A DNA stretch of 64,000 nucleotides, taken from contig NZ_RZGZ01000003.1 of NCBI RefSeq assembly GCF_003990045.1, forward strand, positions 186,001-250,000, in the 5' to 3' direction. The stretch comes from Labedella endophytica. Its GTDB lineage: Bacteria > Actinomycetota > Actinomycetes > Actinomycetales > Microbacteriaceae. Of this stretch, positions 1 through 8,903 are shown piece by piece (positions within the stretch are counted from its first letter, which is position 1; every line of letters begins with the position of its first letter). Under the pieces are notes generated by a model that was given only the letters and a program-made list of their open reading frames with translations, had not been told where the DNA came from and did not search any database. A program made the translations under genes and the position numbers.

Positions 1-193
1 CGTGCACGTGCTCGCGGGTCCGTCGTAGGCGGTCCGCGGTCTCGAGAGCGGTGACGGCGCTGGCCCCGAACCCCAGGTCCACGACGAGGGGGTCCTCGGA
101 CGCGCGGAACGCCGCCGATCGGGCGATGAAACGATCGACGCGGCGGAGGCGGTTCGTGTTGGTGGTCCCGCGCGTGATCGCTCCGATCGGCAT
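1..193 (-). CDS. Class I SAM-dependent methyltransferase, N-terminal part (truncated by window edge)
   Basis: The reverse strand is open from an ATG at 193 to the window edge, giving the first 64 residues of a protein. It begins MPIGAITRGTTNTNRLRR and contains VVDLGFGASAVTALET, which looks like the glycine-rich motif I (D-G-FG-G/S) that binds S-adenosylmethionine in class I methyltransferases. The substrate cannot be told from this fragment. An upstream in-frame stop lies at about 206-208, so the start is well bounded. It is divergent from gpmA with only about 55 bases between the two starts. The family call rests on the one motif and the gene position. Confidence 0.6.
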   Translation of the reverse strand, partial: MPIGAITRGTTNTNRLRRVDRFIARSAAFRASEDPLVVDLGFGASAVTALETADRLRRTREHVH

Positions 194-236
194 GCATCCA
201 TCATCTCAGCGCCCTCGCCCGCCCGGTGCCTCCCGA

Positions 237-242
237 TAGGCT
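237..242 (+). promoter_or_regulatory. -10 box of gpmA, probable leaderless start
   Basis: TAGGCT fits the actinobacterial TANNNT -10 element and ends six bases before the gpmA ATG, so transcription could begin at or next to the start codon. A GGGAG that could act as a ribosome binding site also lies in this gap, so the leaderless reading is not certain. Confidence 0.45.
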
Positions 243-248
243 GGGAGC

Positions 249-998
249 ATGTCAGAGCCTTATACCCTCGTGCTCCTGCGGCACGGAAACAGCGACTGGA
301 ATCAGAAGAACCTCTTCACCGGATGGGTCGACGTCCGATTGAGCGATCAGGGCGTGGAGGAGGCCAAGCGGGCCGGTGAACTCCTCGCCGACGCGGGTAT
401 CGAGGCCGACGTCCTCTACACCTCGGTCCTCACCCGCGCGATCCAGACCGCCAACCTCGCCCTCGACGTCGCCGATCGCGCATGGATCCCCGTCAAGCGG
501 TCGTGGAGGCTCAACGAGCGCCACTACGGCGCGCTCCAGGGCAAGGACAAGGCGCAGACGCTCGCCGAGTACGGACAGGAGCAGTTCATGACGTGGCGGC
601 GTTCCTTCGACGTCCCGCCGCCTCCCATCGACCCCGGGGACGAGTACTCGCAGGCGCACGACCCCCGCTACGTCGGCATCGACGGCCCGGTCCCGGACAC
701 GGAGTGCCTGAAGGACGTCATCGACCGCATGCTGCCCTACTGGGAGTCCGACATCACGGTCGATCTCGCGGCCGGCCGCACCGTGCTCGTGACCGCCCAC
801 GGCAACTCGCTCCGCGCCCTCGTGAAGCACCTCGACGGCATCTCCGACGAGGAGATCTCGGAACTCAACATCCCGACGGGCATCCCGCTCGTCTACAAGC
901 TGGACGCCGACTTTCGGCCGCTCGGGCCGGGCGAGTACCTCGACCCCGCTGCCGCTGCCGCCGGAGCGGCAGCCGTCGCCGCCCAGGGCAAGAAGTAG
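249..998 (+). CDS. gpmA: 2,3-bisphosphoglycerate-dependent phosphoglycerate mutase
   Basis: This 249-residue cytosolic enzyme interconverts 3- and 2-phosphoglycerate in glycolysis and gluconeogenesis. The phosphohistidine motif [10 protein letters not shown] places the catalytic His at residue 12. The second catalytic His is residue 184 in [13 protein letters not shown], and the conserved stretch [10 protein letters not shown] follows near residue 210. The length matches the dPGM family of about 245-250 residues. The C-terminus ends in an Ala-rich tail (residues 232-246) that is usual in high-GC actinobacteria. The gene is monocistronic and is closed by a long hairpin shared with the convergent phoU gene. 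Confidence 0.97.
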   Translation: MSEPYTLVLLRHGNSDWNQKNLFTGWVDVRLSDQGVEEAKRAGELLADAGIEADVLYTSVLTRAIQTANLALDVADRAWIPVKRSWRLNERHYGALQGKDKAQTLAEYGQEQFMTWRRSFDVPPPPIDPGDEYSQAHDPRYVGIDGPVPDTECLKDVIDRMLPYWESDITVDLAAGRTVLVTAHGNSLRALVKHLDGISDEEISELNIPTGIPLVYKLDADFRPLGPGEYLDPAAAAAGAAAVAAQGKK

Positions 999-1017
999 CG
1001 ACACCCGCTCCAAGCAG

Positions 1018-1071
1018 AAGTGCGGGCTTTCGTCCCTCTCCCGATCGGGGAGGGGACGAAAGCCCGCACTT
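1018..1071. terminator. Bidirectional terminator hairpin between gpmA and phoU
   Basis: A long inverted repeat pairs 1018-1042 (AAGTGCGGGCTTTCGTCCC and onward) with 1047-1071. The first 19 bases of each arm are perfectly complementary and the rest is nearly so. It sits between two convergent genes and can stop transcription from both sides. Confidence 0.8.
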
Positions 1072-1099
1072 TCGCGTTGCGGGTTCCGGTGTTGCGGGA

Positions 1100-1771
1100 T
1101 CAGGCCATCGGGAGCGGGGTGACGCTCTCCGCGCTCCAGTCGCCGGTGGCGAGGTACTGGACCTTCTTGGAGATCGAGACCGCGTGGTCGGCGAACCGCT
1201 CGTGGTAGCGCGACGCGAGCGTTGCGTCGACGGTCGCGGCCGTCTCGCCCTTCCAGGTCTCGCCGAGGACCTTGTCGAAGACCCGCAGGTGCAGGTCGTC
1301 GATGACGTCGTCCTCGTCGCGGATCTGCTCGGCCAGCTCCATGTCCTCCGTACGGAGGAGCTCGGCGAGCTTGCGCGAGATCTCGACGTCGAGTCGGCCC
1401 ATCTCGGCGAAGGTCGAGCGGAGCCCCTTCGGGACGGCGCGCTCGGGGAAGCGGGAGCGGGCGAGCTGGGCGATGTGCTCGGCCATGTCTCCCATGCGCT
1501 CGAGCGAGGCGCTGATGCGCAGCGCACTCACGACGATCCGCAGGTCTCGGGCCACGGGCTGCTGGCGCGCGAGGATCGTGATGGCGAGCTCGTCGAGCTC
1601 GACCGTGAGGCCGTCGATGCGGTTGTCGTTCTCGATGACCTCCTCGGCCCGAGCGACGTCGGACTCGTTGAAGGCATGGACCGCGCCCTCGATCGAGATG
1701 GCGACGAGTTCGGCGATCTCGACGAGGCGGTGCTGGACTTCGTGCAGCTCCTGCTGGAACACTTCGCGCAT
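1100..1771 (-). CDS. phoU: Phosphate signalling regulator PhoU
   Basis: The protein of 223 residues is made of two PhoU three-helix bundles, with acidic metal-binding repeats such as EVIENDNRIDG in the first half and EQIRDEDDVIDDLH in the second. PhoU links the Pst phosphate transporter to the sensor kinase and holds the kinase in its inactive state when phosphate is plentiful. The start chosen is the ATG giving MREVFQQELHEVQHRL, typical of the family; a GTG four codons upstream is possible. It is divergent from the senX3/regX3-type pair, the usual arrangement for this phosphate circuit in actinobacteria. Confidence 0.95.
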   Translation of the reverse strand: MREVFQQELHEVQHRLVEIAELVAISIEGAVHAFNESDVARAEEVIENDNRIDGLTVELDELAITILARQQPVARDLRIVVSALRISASLERMGDMAEHIAQLARSRFPERAVPKGLRSTFAEMGRLDVEISRKLAELLRTEDMELAEQIRDEDDVIDDLHLRVFDKVLGETWKGETAATVDATLASRYHERFADHAVSISKKVQYLATGDWSAESVTPLPMA

Positions 1772-1945
1772 TAAAGGGGTCACTCTCTCGTTCGGGTGCG
1801 GGCGCCGACGTCCACCCGTCGGCAGCTGGCCGTCTCATCAAGCCTGCCGTCGGAAGGTTAACGAACGGTGCAGCAACGATGAACACTGCACGACGGCGCT
1901 CGCAATTCCGGGGGCCCCGGTCCGAGCGGCTCGTCGGCGTACCTC

Positions 1946-1951
1946 TAATCT
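1946..1951 (+). promoter_or_regulatory. -10 box of senX3, leaderless start
   Basis: TAATCT ends six bases before the senX3 ATG, and no Shine-Dalgarno-like sequence lies in between. This spacing places the transcription start at or beside the A of the ATG, as in actinobacterial leaderless mRNAs. Confidence 0.55.
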
Positions 1952-1957
1952 AGTCTC

Positions 1958-3127
1958 ATGCAGTCCCCCTGGGTGGTGCTCGCCGCCGTAGCTCTCGGAG
2001 CTCTCATGGGCGCAGCGTTCTCGAGCTTCGTCTACCTGGCGTTCCGCCGGAGCGAGCGCGTCGCGAACGTCGCGTCGCCGAAGGTCCCCGACGGGGTCGA
2101 CCAGATCCTCGACGCGCTCGAGAGCGCCGGTATCGTCCTCGACCCGTCGGCGAACGTCGTGAAGGCCTCGCCGGGTGCGGTCGCCATGGGACTCGTGAGA
2201 GGCGGGGTGCTCGTCCATGAGGAGATCGATCGCCTGGCGGTGTCCGTACGCTCCACGGGGGAGCGAGCGGTCGTCGAGCTCGATCTCGGTCGGGGGCGAT
2301 TCGGCGAGTCGAACGCCATGGTCCGGGTCCGTGCGGCACGACTCGGCACGCGCTTCATCCTCGTTCTCGCCGAGGACATCACCGAGTCCAAGCGGCTCGA
2401 CGAGGTCCGGCGGGATTTCATCGCGAACATCAGTCACGAACTCAAGACCCCGATCGGCGCCGTCGGCCTGCTGGCCGAGGCGCTGCAGACCGCGGCCGAC
2501 GACCCGGAGCAGGTGCGTCGCTTCGCGACGAAGATGACGGCAGAGGCCGCGCGTCTCGCGAAGATCACGGCCGAGATCATCGAGCTGTCGCGCCTGCAGG
2601 CCGCCGACGCCCTCGCCCGCCCGGAGTTGATCCACGTCGACCACATCGTCGCCGCCGCGATCGATCAGAGCCGGGTCGTGGCCGAATCCGCCGGGGTCGA
2701 GCTCGTCGGCGCCGGGGGCAAGGGTCTCGCGGTGTTCGGCGACGAAGCGCTGCTCACCGTCGCCGTCCACAACCTCGTGACGAACGCCATCGCCTACTCC
2801 TCGCCGGGCGGACGCGTCGGCGTCGGCGCGCGGGCGACGGACGGCGCCGTCGAGATCGCGGTGACCGACCAGGGGATCGGGATCGCCGACGAGGACAAGG
2901 AGCGCGTCTTCGAGCGGTTCTTCCGCGTCGACGACGCCCGCTCCCGTCGCACCGGCGGCACGGGACTCGGCCTGTCGATCGTCAAGCACACCGTGCAGAA
3001 TCACGGAGGCGAGGTCAAGGTCTGGTCGCAGCTCGGCCGGGGCTCGACCTTCACCATCCGGCTTCCCCAAGCCGCCCAGGAGCCCACATCGTCCAGCGGA
3101 CGATCCAAGAGAAAGGTGTCGCGATGA
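1958..3127 (+). CDS. senX3: Phosphate-sensing membrane histidine kinase, SenX3 type
   Basis: The 389-residue kinase has one clear N-terminal membrane helix (about residues 5-28), a PAS-like region (about 45-140), a HisKA domain with phospho-acceptor His160 in ISHELKTPIGA, and an HATPase domain with an N box near HNLVTNAIAY, a G1 box DQGIGIADED, and GGTGLGLSIVKH. It is predicted to phosphorylate the response regulator encoded next. The kinase stop codon overlaps the regulator start (ATGA at 3124-3127), so the two are translationally coupled. The gene lies opposite phoU, which supports a phosphate-starvation role. The gene name follows mycobacterial and corynebacterial usage by similarity and context. 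Confidence 0.9.
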   Translation: MQSPWVVLAAVALGALMGAAFSSFVYLAFRRSERVANVASPKVPDGVDQILDALESAGIVLDPSANVVKASPGAVAMGLVRGGVLVHEEIDRLAVSVRSTGERAVVELDLGRGRFGESNAMVRVRAARLGTRFILVLAEDITESKRLDEVRRDFIANISHELKTPIGAVGLLAEALQTAADDPEQVRRFATKMTAEAARLAKITAEIIELSRLQAADALARPELIHVDHIVAAAIDQSRVVAESAGVELVGAGGKGLAVFGDEALLTVAVHNLVTNAIAYSSPGGRVGVGARATDGAVEIAVTDQGIGIADEDKERVFERFFRVDDARSRRTGGTGLGLSIVKHTVQNHGGEVKVWSQLGRGSTFTIRLPQAAQEPTSSSGRSKRKVSR

Positions 3128-3804
3128 CAAGCATTCTGCTCGTCGAGGACGAAGAATCGTTGAGCGAACCGCTCGCCTACCTGCTCGGTCGGGAGGGATA
3201 CGAGGTCCGGGTCGCCGCGGACGGACCGACGGCCGTCGATGAGTTCGTCGCGAACGGGGCGGACCTCGTCCTCCTCGACCTCATGCTGCCGGGTATCCCC
3301 GGCACCGAGGTCTGCCGCCAGATCCGTGCGGTCTCGTCCGTGCCGATCATCATGCTGACGGCGAAGGACTCCGAGGTGGACATCGTGGTGGGGCTCGAGC
3401 TCGGTGCCGACGACTACGTCACGAAGCCGTATTCGACGCGCGAGCTCCTCGCGCGCGTGCGCGCCGTCCTGCGTCGACGCGGGCCGGACATCGATGAGGC
3501 GGAATCGGTCCTCGAGGCCGGAACGGTCCAGATGGACGTGGACCGTCACACCGTCACCGTGCGCGGTGCCGAGGTGTCCATGCCGCTCAAGGAGTTCGAG
3601 CTCCTCGAGCTCCTGCTCCGCAACGCCGGTCGCGTGCTGACGCGCGGGCAGCTCATCGACCGGGTCTGGGGGAGCGACTACTTCGGCGACACGAAGACCC
3701 TCGACGTGCACATCAAGCGGATCCGTTCGCGCATCGAGGAGAAGCCGTCCGATCCCGTGATGCTCGTGACGGTGCGCGGCCTCGGCTATCGCTTCGAGCC
3801 CTGA
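3124..3804 (+). CDS. regX3: OmpR-family response regulator, RegX3 type
   Basis: The 226-residue regulator has a receiver domain (residues 1-115) with acidic pocket residues in LLVEDEES, phospho-acceptor Asp52 in LLDLMLPG, and the conserved Lys in YVTKPYS. A winged-helix DNA-binding domain follows (about 130-226), with LKEFELLELLLRNAGRVLTR and a C-terminal VRGLGYRFEP hairpin. It overlaps the kinase gene by four bases. With phoU and the kinase it forms the phosphate-limitation circuit. Its targets are not visible in this window. Confidence 0.92.
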   Translation: MTSILLVEDEESLSEPLAYLLGREGYEVRVAADGPTAVDEFVANGADLVLLDLMLPGIPGTEVCRQIRAVSSVPIIMLTAKDSEVDIVVGLELGADDYVTKPYSTRELLARVRAVLRRRGPDIDEAESVLEAGTVQMDVDRHTVTVRGAEVSMPLKEFELLELLLRNAGRVLTRGQLIDRVWGSDYFGDTKTLDVHIKRIRSRIEEKPSDPVMLVTVRGLGYRFEP

Positions 3805-3810
3805 CCTTCC

Positions 3811-3870
3811 GGGGTATGAAAACGGTGACGGTGCGCGTCGAGACGCGCACCATCACCGTTCTCACACCCC
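3811..3870. terminator. Bidirectional terminator after regX3
   Basis: An inverted repeat pairs 3811-3839 with 3842-3870 with only a few mismatches. It lies between regX3 and the convergent lipoprotein gene. Confidence 0.75.
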
Positions 3871-3886
3871 ACGGTGAGGGGAGGGA

Positions 3887-4381
3887 TCACTCCGACGGTG
3901 CCGGGGTGGGCGTGAGTGTCGCGTATTCGGCGAATGTGTCCTGCTCGAGCACGGGGACGTCGATCTCGACACCCTCCTCCTGGCCGTACTGCACGAAGAC
4001 CGGGATGACGGCGCCGGCCGGCTCCTGCAGCGGGTCGAGCTCGAGGCGCTGTGCGTCGCCGGCGCTGTAGGTGGTGGTCGAACCGCCGGCCACCGTGAGG
4101 GTGAAGTCCTGTCGGTCGTCGCCCGAGCCCACCTGGATCGAGACGGAGTGCGGGGCGGAACCCGTGTTGATCACGGTCGCGAGCAGGAAGCCGGTGTCCT
4201 CGCCGTCGGCGAACACGATCGCGTTTCGGACGGCCACATCGCCGACCGTCGCACTGACGCCGTCGCTCGGGTCGTACTTCTTGAGGGTCGCCTGCGGGGC
4301 GAGCAGGTTGCACGACGTCGTACCGAGGGCGACGGTGGCCGCCATGACGATCGACGCGATGACGCGGGCGCGGGTTCTCAC
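3887..4381 (-). CDS. Secreted lipoprotein, LpqE-like
   Basis: The chosen GTG start gives VRTRARVIASIVMAAT, with GGAGG about six bases upstream; a longer frame from an ATG at 4450 lacks such a site. The 164-residue product has a signal peptide followed by a Cys in ALGTTSC, a weak lipobox. The mature part is beta-rich (VGDVAVRNAIVFADGE) and ends in a Pro/Thr-rich segment TLTPTPAPSE. Its position opposite carD matches lpqE of mycobacteria. Family members are often mislabelled as DNA modification methylases, and nothing here supports that label. The molecular function is unknown. Confidence 0.75.
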   Translation of the reverse strand: MRTRARVIASIVMAATVALGTTSCNLLAPQATLKKYDPSDGVSATVGDVAVRNAIVFADGEDTGFLLATVINTGSAPHSVSIQVGSGDDRQDFTLTVAGGSTTTYSAGDAQRLELDPLQEPAGAVIPVFVQYGQEEGVEIDVPVLEQDTFAEYATLTPTPAPSE

Positions 4382-4510
4382 GGGGTGCCTCCAGCGGACG
4401 GGGCGCAGCCGGGGGTGATGCCCGTCCTGCTGCCGGTTCGGTTCAGTCATAGCCTAGCGTTCGCGCGGGGGAGCGCTGGTAAGGCGGACCTCACCCCGAG
4501 GGGCCTGTGG

Positions 4511-4516
4511 TATCCT
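4511..4516 (+). promoter_or_regulatory. -10 box of carD
   Basis: TATCCT lies 26 bases before the carD ATG and predicts a leader of about 20 nt that contains the GAAGGG ribosome binding site. No convincing -35 hexamer is seen, which is common for actinobacterial housekeeping promoters. Confidence 0.45.
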
Positions 4517-4542
4517 GGGAGACGCTGAAGGGATACTATTCC

Positions 4543-5025
4543 ATGCTTTTTGAGGTTGGCGAAACTGTCGTTTACCCCCACCACGGAGCCGCGACGATCG
4601 CGGAAGTCAAGACTCGGATCATCAAAGGTGAAGAGAAGCTCTACTTGAAGCTCCATGTCACCCAGGGTGATCTCGTGATCGAGGTCCCCGCCGAAAACGT
4701 CGACCTCGTCGGTGTTCGCGACGTGATCGGCAAGGAGGGCCTCGAGCGTGTGTTCGACGTCCTGCGCGCGCCGTTCACCGAGGAGCCCACGAACTGGTCT
4801 CGGCGTTACAAGGCGAATCTCGAGAAGCTCGCTTCCGGAGACGTCATCAAGGTGAGCGAGGTCGTGCGCGACCTCTGGCGCCGCGATCAGGACCGCGGTC
4901 TCTCCGCCGGCGAGAAGCGCATGCTCGCGAAGGCCCGTCAGATCCTCGTGTCCGAGCTCGCCCTCGCCGAGAAGACCGACGAAGAGAAGGCCTCGACCGT
5001 TCTCGACGAGGTCCTCGCCTCCTGA
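4543..5025 (+). CDS. carD: RNA polymerase-binding transcription factor CarD
   Basis: The ATG at 4543 gives [18 protein letters not shown], the canonical N-terminus of CarD/CdnL proteins; an in-frame GTG at 4507 would add 12 residues that do not fit. The 160-residue protein has the RNA-polymerase beta-lobe binding Tudor-like domain (residues 1-55) and a helical DNA-binding domain (about 65-160) with the conserved [17 protein letters not shown] motif. CarD stabilises open promoter complexes at rRNA and other promoters. It heads the ispDF-cysS-rlmB gene run, as in mycobacteria. Confidence 0.97.
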   Translation: MLFEVGETVVYPHHGAATIAEVKTRIIKGEEKLYLKLHVTQGDLVIEVPAENVDLVGVRDVIGKEGLERVFDVLRAPFTEEPTNWSRRYKANLEKLASGDVIKVSEVVRDLWRRDQDRGLSAGEKRMLAKARQILVSELALAEKTDEEKASTVLDEVLAS

Positions 5026-5193
5026 CGACTCCGTGTTCCGGGCGGGCCTCTCCGCGAGGCTCGTCGCCCGAGACGGATATCCGAACGATCATCGCCCGCC
5101 GGCCGACCGGCGGGCGATCGTCGTCTCAGGGCGTGATCCCGAGGTCCGATCGGTCGACGCCGACCGAGCCGCGGGTTGTCGTACTGTCGGGGT

Positions 5194-6372
5194 ATGAGTG
5201 TCGATCCCACCCTCGCGGTCATCGTCGTCGCTGCCGGGGACGGAACCCGCCTGCTCGCAGGTCGCCCCAAAGCCCTCGTGCCCCTGGGCGGCGTGACGAT
5301 CCTCGAGCGCGCATTGACGAGCGTGTTCGCGATGCGCGCGCCCGCGCAGGTCGTCGTGGTCGCCCCGCCGTCGGCCGTCGAGGAGACTCGGTCTCTCGCT
5401 GAGCGCGTCGCGGGCATCGCATCCGGACTCCTCCACGTCGTCCCGGGGGGAACGTCCCGGACGCGATCGGTGCGCGCGGGCCTTGACGCGCTCCTCCCCT
5501 CGGTCCGCTCGGTCCTCGTCCACGACGCGGCGCGCGCGCTGTGCCCCACCTCGCTACTCGAATCCGTCGCGGACGCCGTGCGATCGACGGGGGAGGCGAT
5601 CGTGCCCGGTCTCGCGGTGGTCGACACCGTGAAGGAGATCGACGACCGCAACGCGGTCGTCGCGACCGTCGACCGGGAACGGCTGCGCGCCGTGCAGACC
5701 CCGCAAGGGTTCCCGCGGGACCTCATCGAACGCGCCTACGCCGATGACGGGGCCGAGCGCACGGACGACGCCGCGACGGTCGCGGCGATCGGCGGCACGG
5801 TGCGAATCGTCGCAGGGGACGAGCGCGCGTTCAAGATCACGACACCGTGGGACCTGCGCCGCGCCGAGCTGCTCGTGTCGCGATCCGACCTCCGGACCGG
5901 TGTCGGGATCGACGTGCACGCGTTCTCGGACATCGGGACGCTGCGGCTGGCCGGGCTCGAGTGGCCGGGTCACGCGGCCCTCGCCGGACACAGCGACGGC
6001 GATGCCGTGGCGCACGCGATCGTCGACGCCCTCCTGAGCGCCGGGGGACTCGGCGACATCGGATCGCTCTTCGGGACGGACGACCCTCGATTCGCCGGCG
6101 CCTCGGGGGAGGTGTTCCTCGTCGGTGCCGTCGAGGTGCTCGCCGCAGCAGGTCTCGTGCCCGTCAATGTGGCGGTGCAGCTGATCGGCAACAGCCCGCG
6201 CTTCTCTCCGCGCCGAGCGGAGGCCGAGGCACAGCTCTCCGCGATCGTGGGCGCCCCCGTGAGCGTCGCGGCCACCACGACGGACGGACTCGGCTTCACC
6301 GGGCGGGGCGAGGGGGTCACGGCGATCGCCACGGCTCTCGTGCGATCGCAGGCCGGTGCGCTCCTCGAATAA
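5194..6372 (+). CDS. ispDF: Bifunctional IspD-IspF fusion enzyme of the MEP pathway
   Basis: The 392-residue protein joins two isoprenoid enzymes. Residues 1 to about 230 are the IspD cytidylyltransferase, with the nucleotide-binding region VAAGDGTR followed by RPKALVPLGG, and VHDAARAL. From about residue 235 the IspF synthase begins with GVGIDVHAFSD (metal-binding Asp and His), then HSDGDAVAHAI with the third metal-binding His. It would convert 2-C-methylerythritol 4-phosphate to CDP-methylerythritol, and later the 2-phosphate form to the cyclodiphosphate; IspE is not included. In mycobacteria the two are separate neighbouring genes. The ATG at 5194 starts MSVDPTLAVIVVAAG. Confidence 0.95.
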   Translation: MSVDPTLAVIVVAAGDGTRLLAGRPKALVPLGGVTILERALTSVFAMRAPAQVVVVAPPSAVEETRSLAERVAGIASGLLHVVPGGTSRTRSVRAGLDALLPSVRSVLVHDAARALCPTSLLESVADAVRSTGEAIVPGLAVVDTVKEIDDRNAVVATVDRERLRAVQTPQGFPRDLIERAYADDGAERTDDAATVAAIGGTVRIVAGDERAFKITTPWDLRRAELLVSRSDLRTGVGIDVHAFSDIGTLRLAGLEWPGHAALAGHSDGDAVAHAIVDALLSAGGLGDIGSLFGTDDPRFAGASGEVFLVGAVEVLAAAGLVPVNVAVQLIGNSPRFSPRRAEAEAQLSAIVGAPVSVAATTTDGLGFTGRGEGVTAIATALVRSQAGALLE

Positions 6373-6375
6373 GCT
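6370..6375 (+). promoter_or_regulatory. Internal -10 box for leaderless cysS transcript
   Basis: TAAGCT, which includes the ispDF stop codon, ends six bases before the cysS GTG start. This placement allows a leaderless cysS-rlmB mRNA independent of the upstream promoter. Confidence 0.5.
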
Positions 6376-6381
6376 GGGCGG

Positions 6382-7806
6382 GTGACCCTCCGACTCCACG
6401 ACTCCCGCACGGCGACGCTACGCGAGTTCGTCCCGCTCGTCTCCGGCCGCGTCGGGATGTACGTGTGCGGACCCACCGTGCAGTCGTCGCCGCACATCGG
6501 ACACCTCCGCTCGGCCCTCGTCTACGACATCCTCCGGCGCTGGATGAGCGCCTCCGGGCTCTCGGTCACCCTCGTGCGCAACGTGACCGACATCGACGAC
6601 AAGGTTCTCCAGAACGCGAGCGACGCCGAGGAGTGGTGGGCCCTGGCCTACCGGATGGAGCGGGAGTTCACCGCGGCATACGACGCCCTCGGGATACTTC
6701 CCCCCACGTACGAGCCGCGGGCCACCGCGAGCATCCCGCAGATGCACGAGATCATCGCGCTCCTCGTCGAGCGCGGGCACGCCTACCCCGCCACCGACTC
6801 CTCCGGCGACGTCTATTTCGACGTGCGCAGCTGGTCCTCCTACGGCGAGCTCACGCGTCAGCGTGTGGACGCGATGGAGGCCGCGACCGACGCCGATCCC
6901 CGCGGCAAGCGCGATCCGCACGATTTCGCCCTCTGGAAGGGCGCGAAGGACGGCGAACCGGCCTCGGCGATCTGGGAGAGCCCGTGGGGCGCCGGTCGAC
7001 CGGGCTGGCACATCGAGTGCTCTGCCATGTCCCGCCGGTATCTCGGCGACCGGTTCGACATCCACGGAGGGGGCCTCGACCTGCGGTTCCCCCACCACGA
7101 GAACGAACTGGCGCAGTCCTCCGCAGCCGGCTTGGACTTCGCGTCCTACTGGGTGCACAACGGACTCGTGAACGTCGGCGGACAGAAGATGTCGAAGTCG
7201 CTCGGCAACTCCGTCTTCGCCGCCGACCTCCTGGAGTCCGCGCGACCGATCGCCGTGCGCTACGCGCTCGGCTCCGCGCACTACCGGTCGACGATCGACT
7301 TCCACGATGGAGCCCTCGCCGAGGCCGAGGCCGCCATCGACCGCATCGAGAGCTTCCTCGATCGGGCGGAGCGCCGGCTCGTGGGCACCCGATTCGCCGG
7401 GAGCGTCCTGCCGGTCGTCCCCTCCGCGTTCGCGGAGGCTCTCGACGACGATCTCGCAGTGCCCCAGGCGCTCGCCGTGCTGCACGACACGATCCGGGCG
7501 GGTAACCAGGCTATGGATGCGGACGACCCGGACGCCGTCGCGACCGCCGAGGCGCAGGTGCGGGCGATGACCGAGGTGCTCGGTATCGACCCCCTCTCCG
7601 CCGAGTGGCGCACCGCCGGAGGACGCGATGCGACGGCGGCCGCTCTCGACGCGCTCGTGCTGAGACTCGTCGAAGAGCGTAGGGTCGCACGAAGCAATAA
7701 AGACTTCGCCACATCGGACCGGATCCGCAACGATCTCTCCGCCGTCGGCATCACGATCGAAGACACCCCGTCAGGCACACACTGGAGCATCGATGGCAGT
7801 AGGTAA
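6382..7806 (+). CDS. cysS: Cysteinyl-tRNA synthetase
   Basis: This 474-residue class I synthetase charges tRNA-Cys. The zinc-binding and HIGH region reads [19 protein letters not shown], and the second signature is [12 protein letters not shown]. Further zinc ligands are expected in WHIECSAMS and [11 protein letters not shown]. The length agrees with the family (about 460-475 residues) and includes the C-terminal anticodon-binding part. The start codon is GTG at 6382. The gene overlaps rlmB by 14 bases, which suggests coupled translation. Confidence 0.97.
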   Translation: MTLRLHDSRTATLREFVPLVSGRVGMYVCGPTVQSSPHIGHLRSALVYDILRRWMSASGLSVTLVRNVTDIDDKVLQNASDAEEWWALAYRMEREFTAAYDALGILPPTYEPRATASIPQMHEIIALLVERGHAYPATDSSGDVYFDVRSWSSYGELTRQRVDAMEAATDADPRGKRDPHDFALWKGAKDGEPASAIWESPWGAGRPGWHIECSAMSRRYLGDRFDIHGGGLDLRFPHHENELAQSSAAGLDFASYWVHNGLVNVGGQKMSKSLGNSVFAADLLESARPIAVRYALGSAHYRSTIDFHDGALAEAEAAIDRIESFLDRAERRLVGTRFAGSVLPVVPSAFAEALDDDLAVPQALAVLHDTIRAGNQAMDADDPDAVATAEAQVRAMTEVLGIDPLSAEWRTAGGRDATAAALDALVLRLVEERRVARSNKDFATSDRIRNDLSAVGITIEDTPSGTHWSIDGSR

Positions 7807-8818
7807 GAACCGCGCAGGTGCTGTGCGGAAGACGAAGAAGGGCCCTCTCAAGGGCACCGGCGGCAACGGACGGCAGGCCCTCGAGGGCAAGAAGCCGACG
7901 CCGAAGGCGGAGGACCGGCCGTACCACCCCGCCGGCAAGCGCAAGCTCGCGCAGGACCGGCTCGACCAGGCGCGCGGTCGGGGAGGCTCAGCGCCTCGTG
8001 GCGCCGCGAGCGCCACGCAGAGCCGCCGCCAGGACCAGCAGCGGAAGGCGCGCAACCAGGACGACGTCGAGATCGTGACCGGTCGGAACGCCGTCGTCGA
8101 GGCGCTCCGCGCGCGGATCCCGGCCTCGGCGCTGCACATCGCGATGCGCATCGAGACGGACGACCGGGTCAAGGAGATCCTGCAGATCGCCACGAAGCGG
8201 GGCATCCCGATCATGGAGGTCATGCGGCCGGAACTCGACCGCCTGGCCGGACACGACGGCGTCCACCAGGGCGTCGCCCTCAAGGTGCCCGCGTACGAGT
8301 ACGCGCACCCGGTCGATCTCCTCGAGAAAGTCGTCGACGCCGGCCAGACGCCGCTGTTCGTCGCCCTCGACGGGATCACCGACCCGCGCAACCTCGGAGC
8401 GATCATCCGGTCGACGGCGGCGTTCGGCGGACACGGCGTCATCGTTCCCCAGCGCCGTTCCGTCGGCGTCACGGCCGCGGCGTGGCGGACCTCCGCCGGC
8501 GCGGCCGCCCGGGTTCCCGTCGCGATGGCGACGAACCTCACCCAGACGCTCAAGGCGTACAAGGAGGCCGGGGTCTTCGTGATCGGTCTCGACGGGGGAG
8601 GGGACGTCGACCTGCCGGGTCTCGACCTCGCCGACCGCCCGCTCGTCGTCGTGGTCGGCAGCGAGGGCAAGGGACTCTCGCGCCTCGTGACGGAGACGTG
8701 CGACGCGATCGTTTCGATCCCGATCGGTGCCGACACCGAGTCGCTCAACGCCGGTATCGCGGCGTCTGTCACGCTCTACGAGATCTCGACGTCGCGCGCT
8801 CGGGCCGCGAAGAAGTAG
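7793..8818 (+). CDS. rlmB: 23S rRNA 2'-O-ribose methyltransferase of the SpoU/TrmH (RlmB) family
   Basis: The 341-residue protein has a basic, disordered N-terminal extension of about 90 residues ([20 protein letters not shown]), an L30e-like substrate-binding domain (about 95-170), and a SPOUT methyltransferase domain with motif 1 [14 protein letters not shown], motif 2 [13 protein letters not shown] and motif 3 [18 protein letters not shown]. RlmB methylates G2251 of 23S rRNA in E. coli; the target here is inferred. The gene starts inside the end of cysS. The order cysS-rlmB matches Rv3580c-Rv3579c. Confidence 0.92.
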   Translation: MAVGKNRAGAVRKTKKGPLKGTGGNGRQALEGKKPTPKAEDRPYHPAGKRKLAQDRLDQARGRGGSAPRGAASATQSRRQDQQRKARNQDDVEIVTGRNAVVEALRARIPASALHIAMRIETDDRVKEILQIATKRGIPIMEVMRPELDRLAGHDGVHQGVALKVPAYEYAHPVDLLEKVVDAGQTPLFVALDGITDPRNLGAIIRSTAAFGGHGVIVPQRRSVGVTAAAWRTSAGAAARVPVAMATNLTQTLKAYKEAGVFVIGLDGGGDVDLPGLDLADRPLVVVVGSEGKGLSRLVTETCDAIVSIPIGADTESLNAGIAASVTLYEISTSRARAAKK

Positions 8819-8835
8819 CACCTCCCACCTGCGTA

Positions 8836-8895
8836 GGCACCGTGATCCTTCGAAAGCACCCGAGTACTCGGGTGCTTTCGATGTATTACGGTGCC
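8836..8895. terminator. Long perfect palindrome between rlmB and the DUF4032 gene
   Basis: A perfect 30-base palindrome (8851-8880) with arms of 15 bases, CGAAAGCACCCGAGT and its complement, sits inside a weaker outer stem of about 11 bases (GGCACCGTGAT at 8836 with ATTACGGTGCC ending at 8895). It separates two convergent genes and probably acts as a bidirectional terminator. Confidence 0.75.
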
Positions 8896-8903
8896 CGCGC
8901 GGG

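Noticed and set aside
252-1886. Long open frame on the minus strand across gpmA and phoU
   Set aside because: It only mirrors the GC-rich third-codon pattern of gpmA and phoU; its protein is Arg/Pro-rich and matches no family.
3887-4381. DNA modification methylase label for the lipoprotein gene
   Set aside because: The sequence has a signal peptide and no methylase motif.
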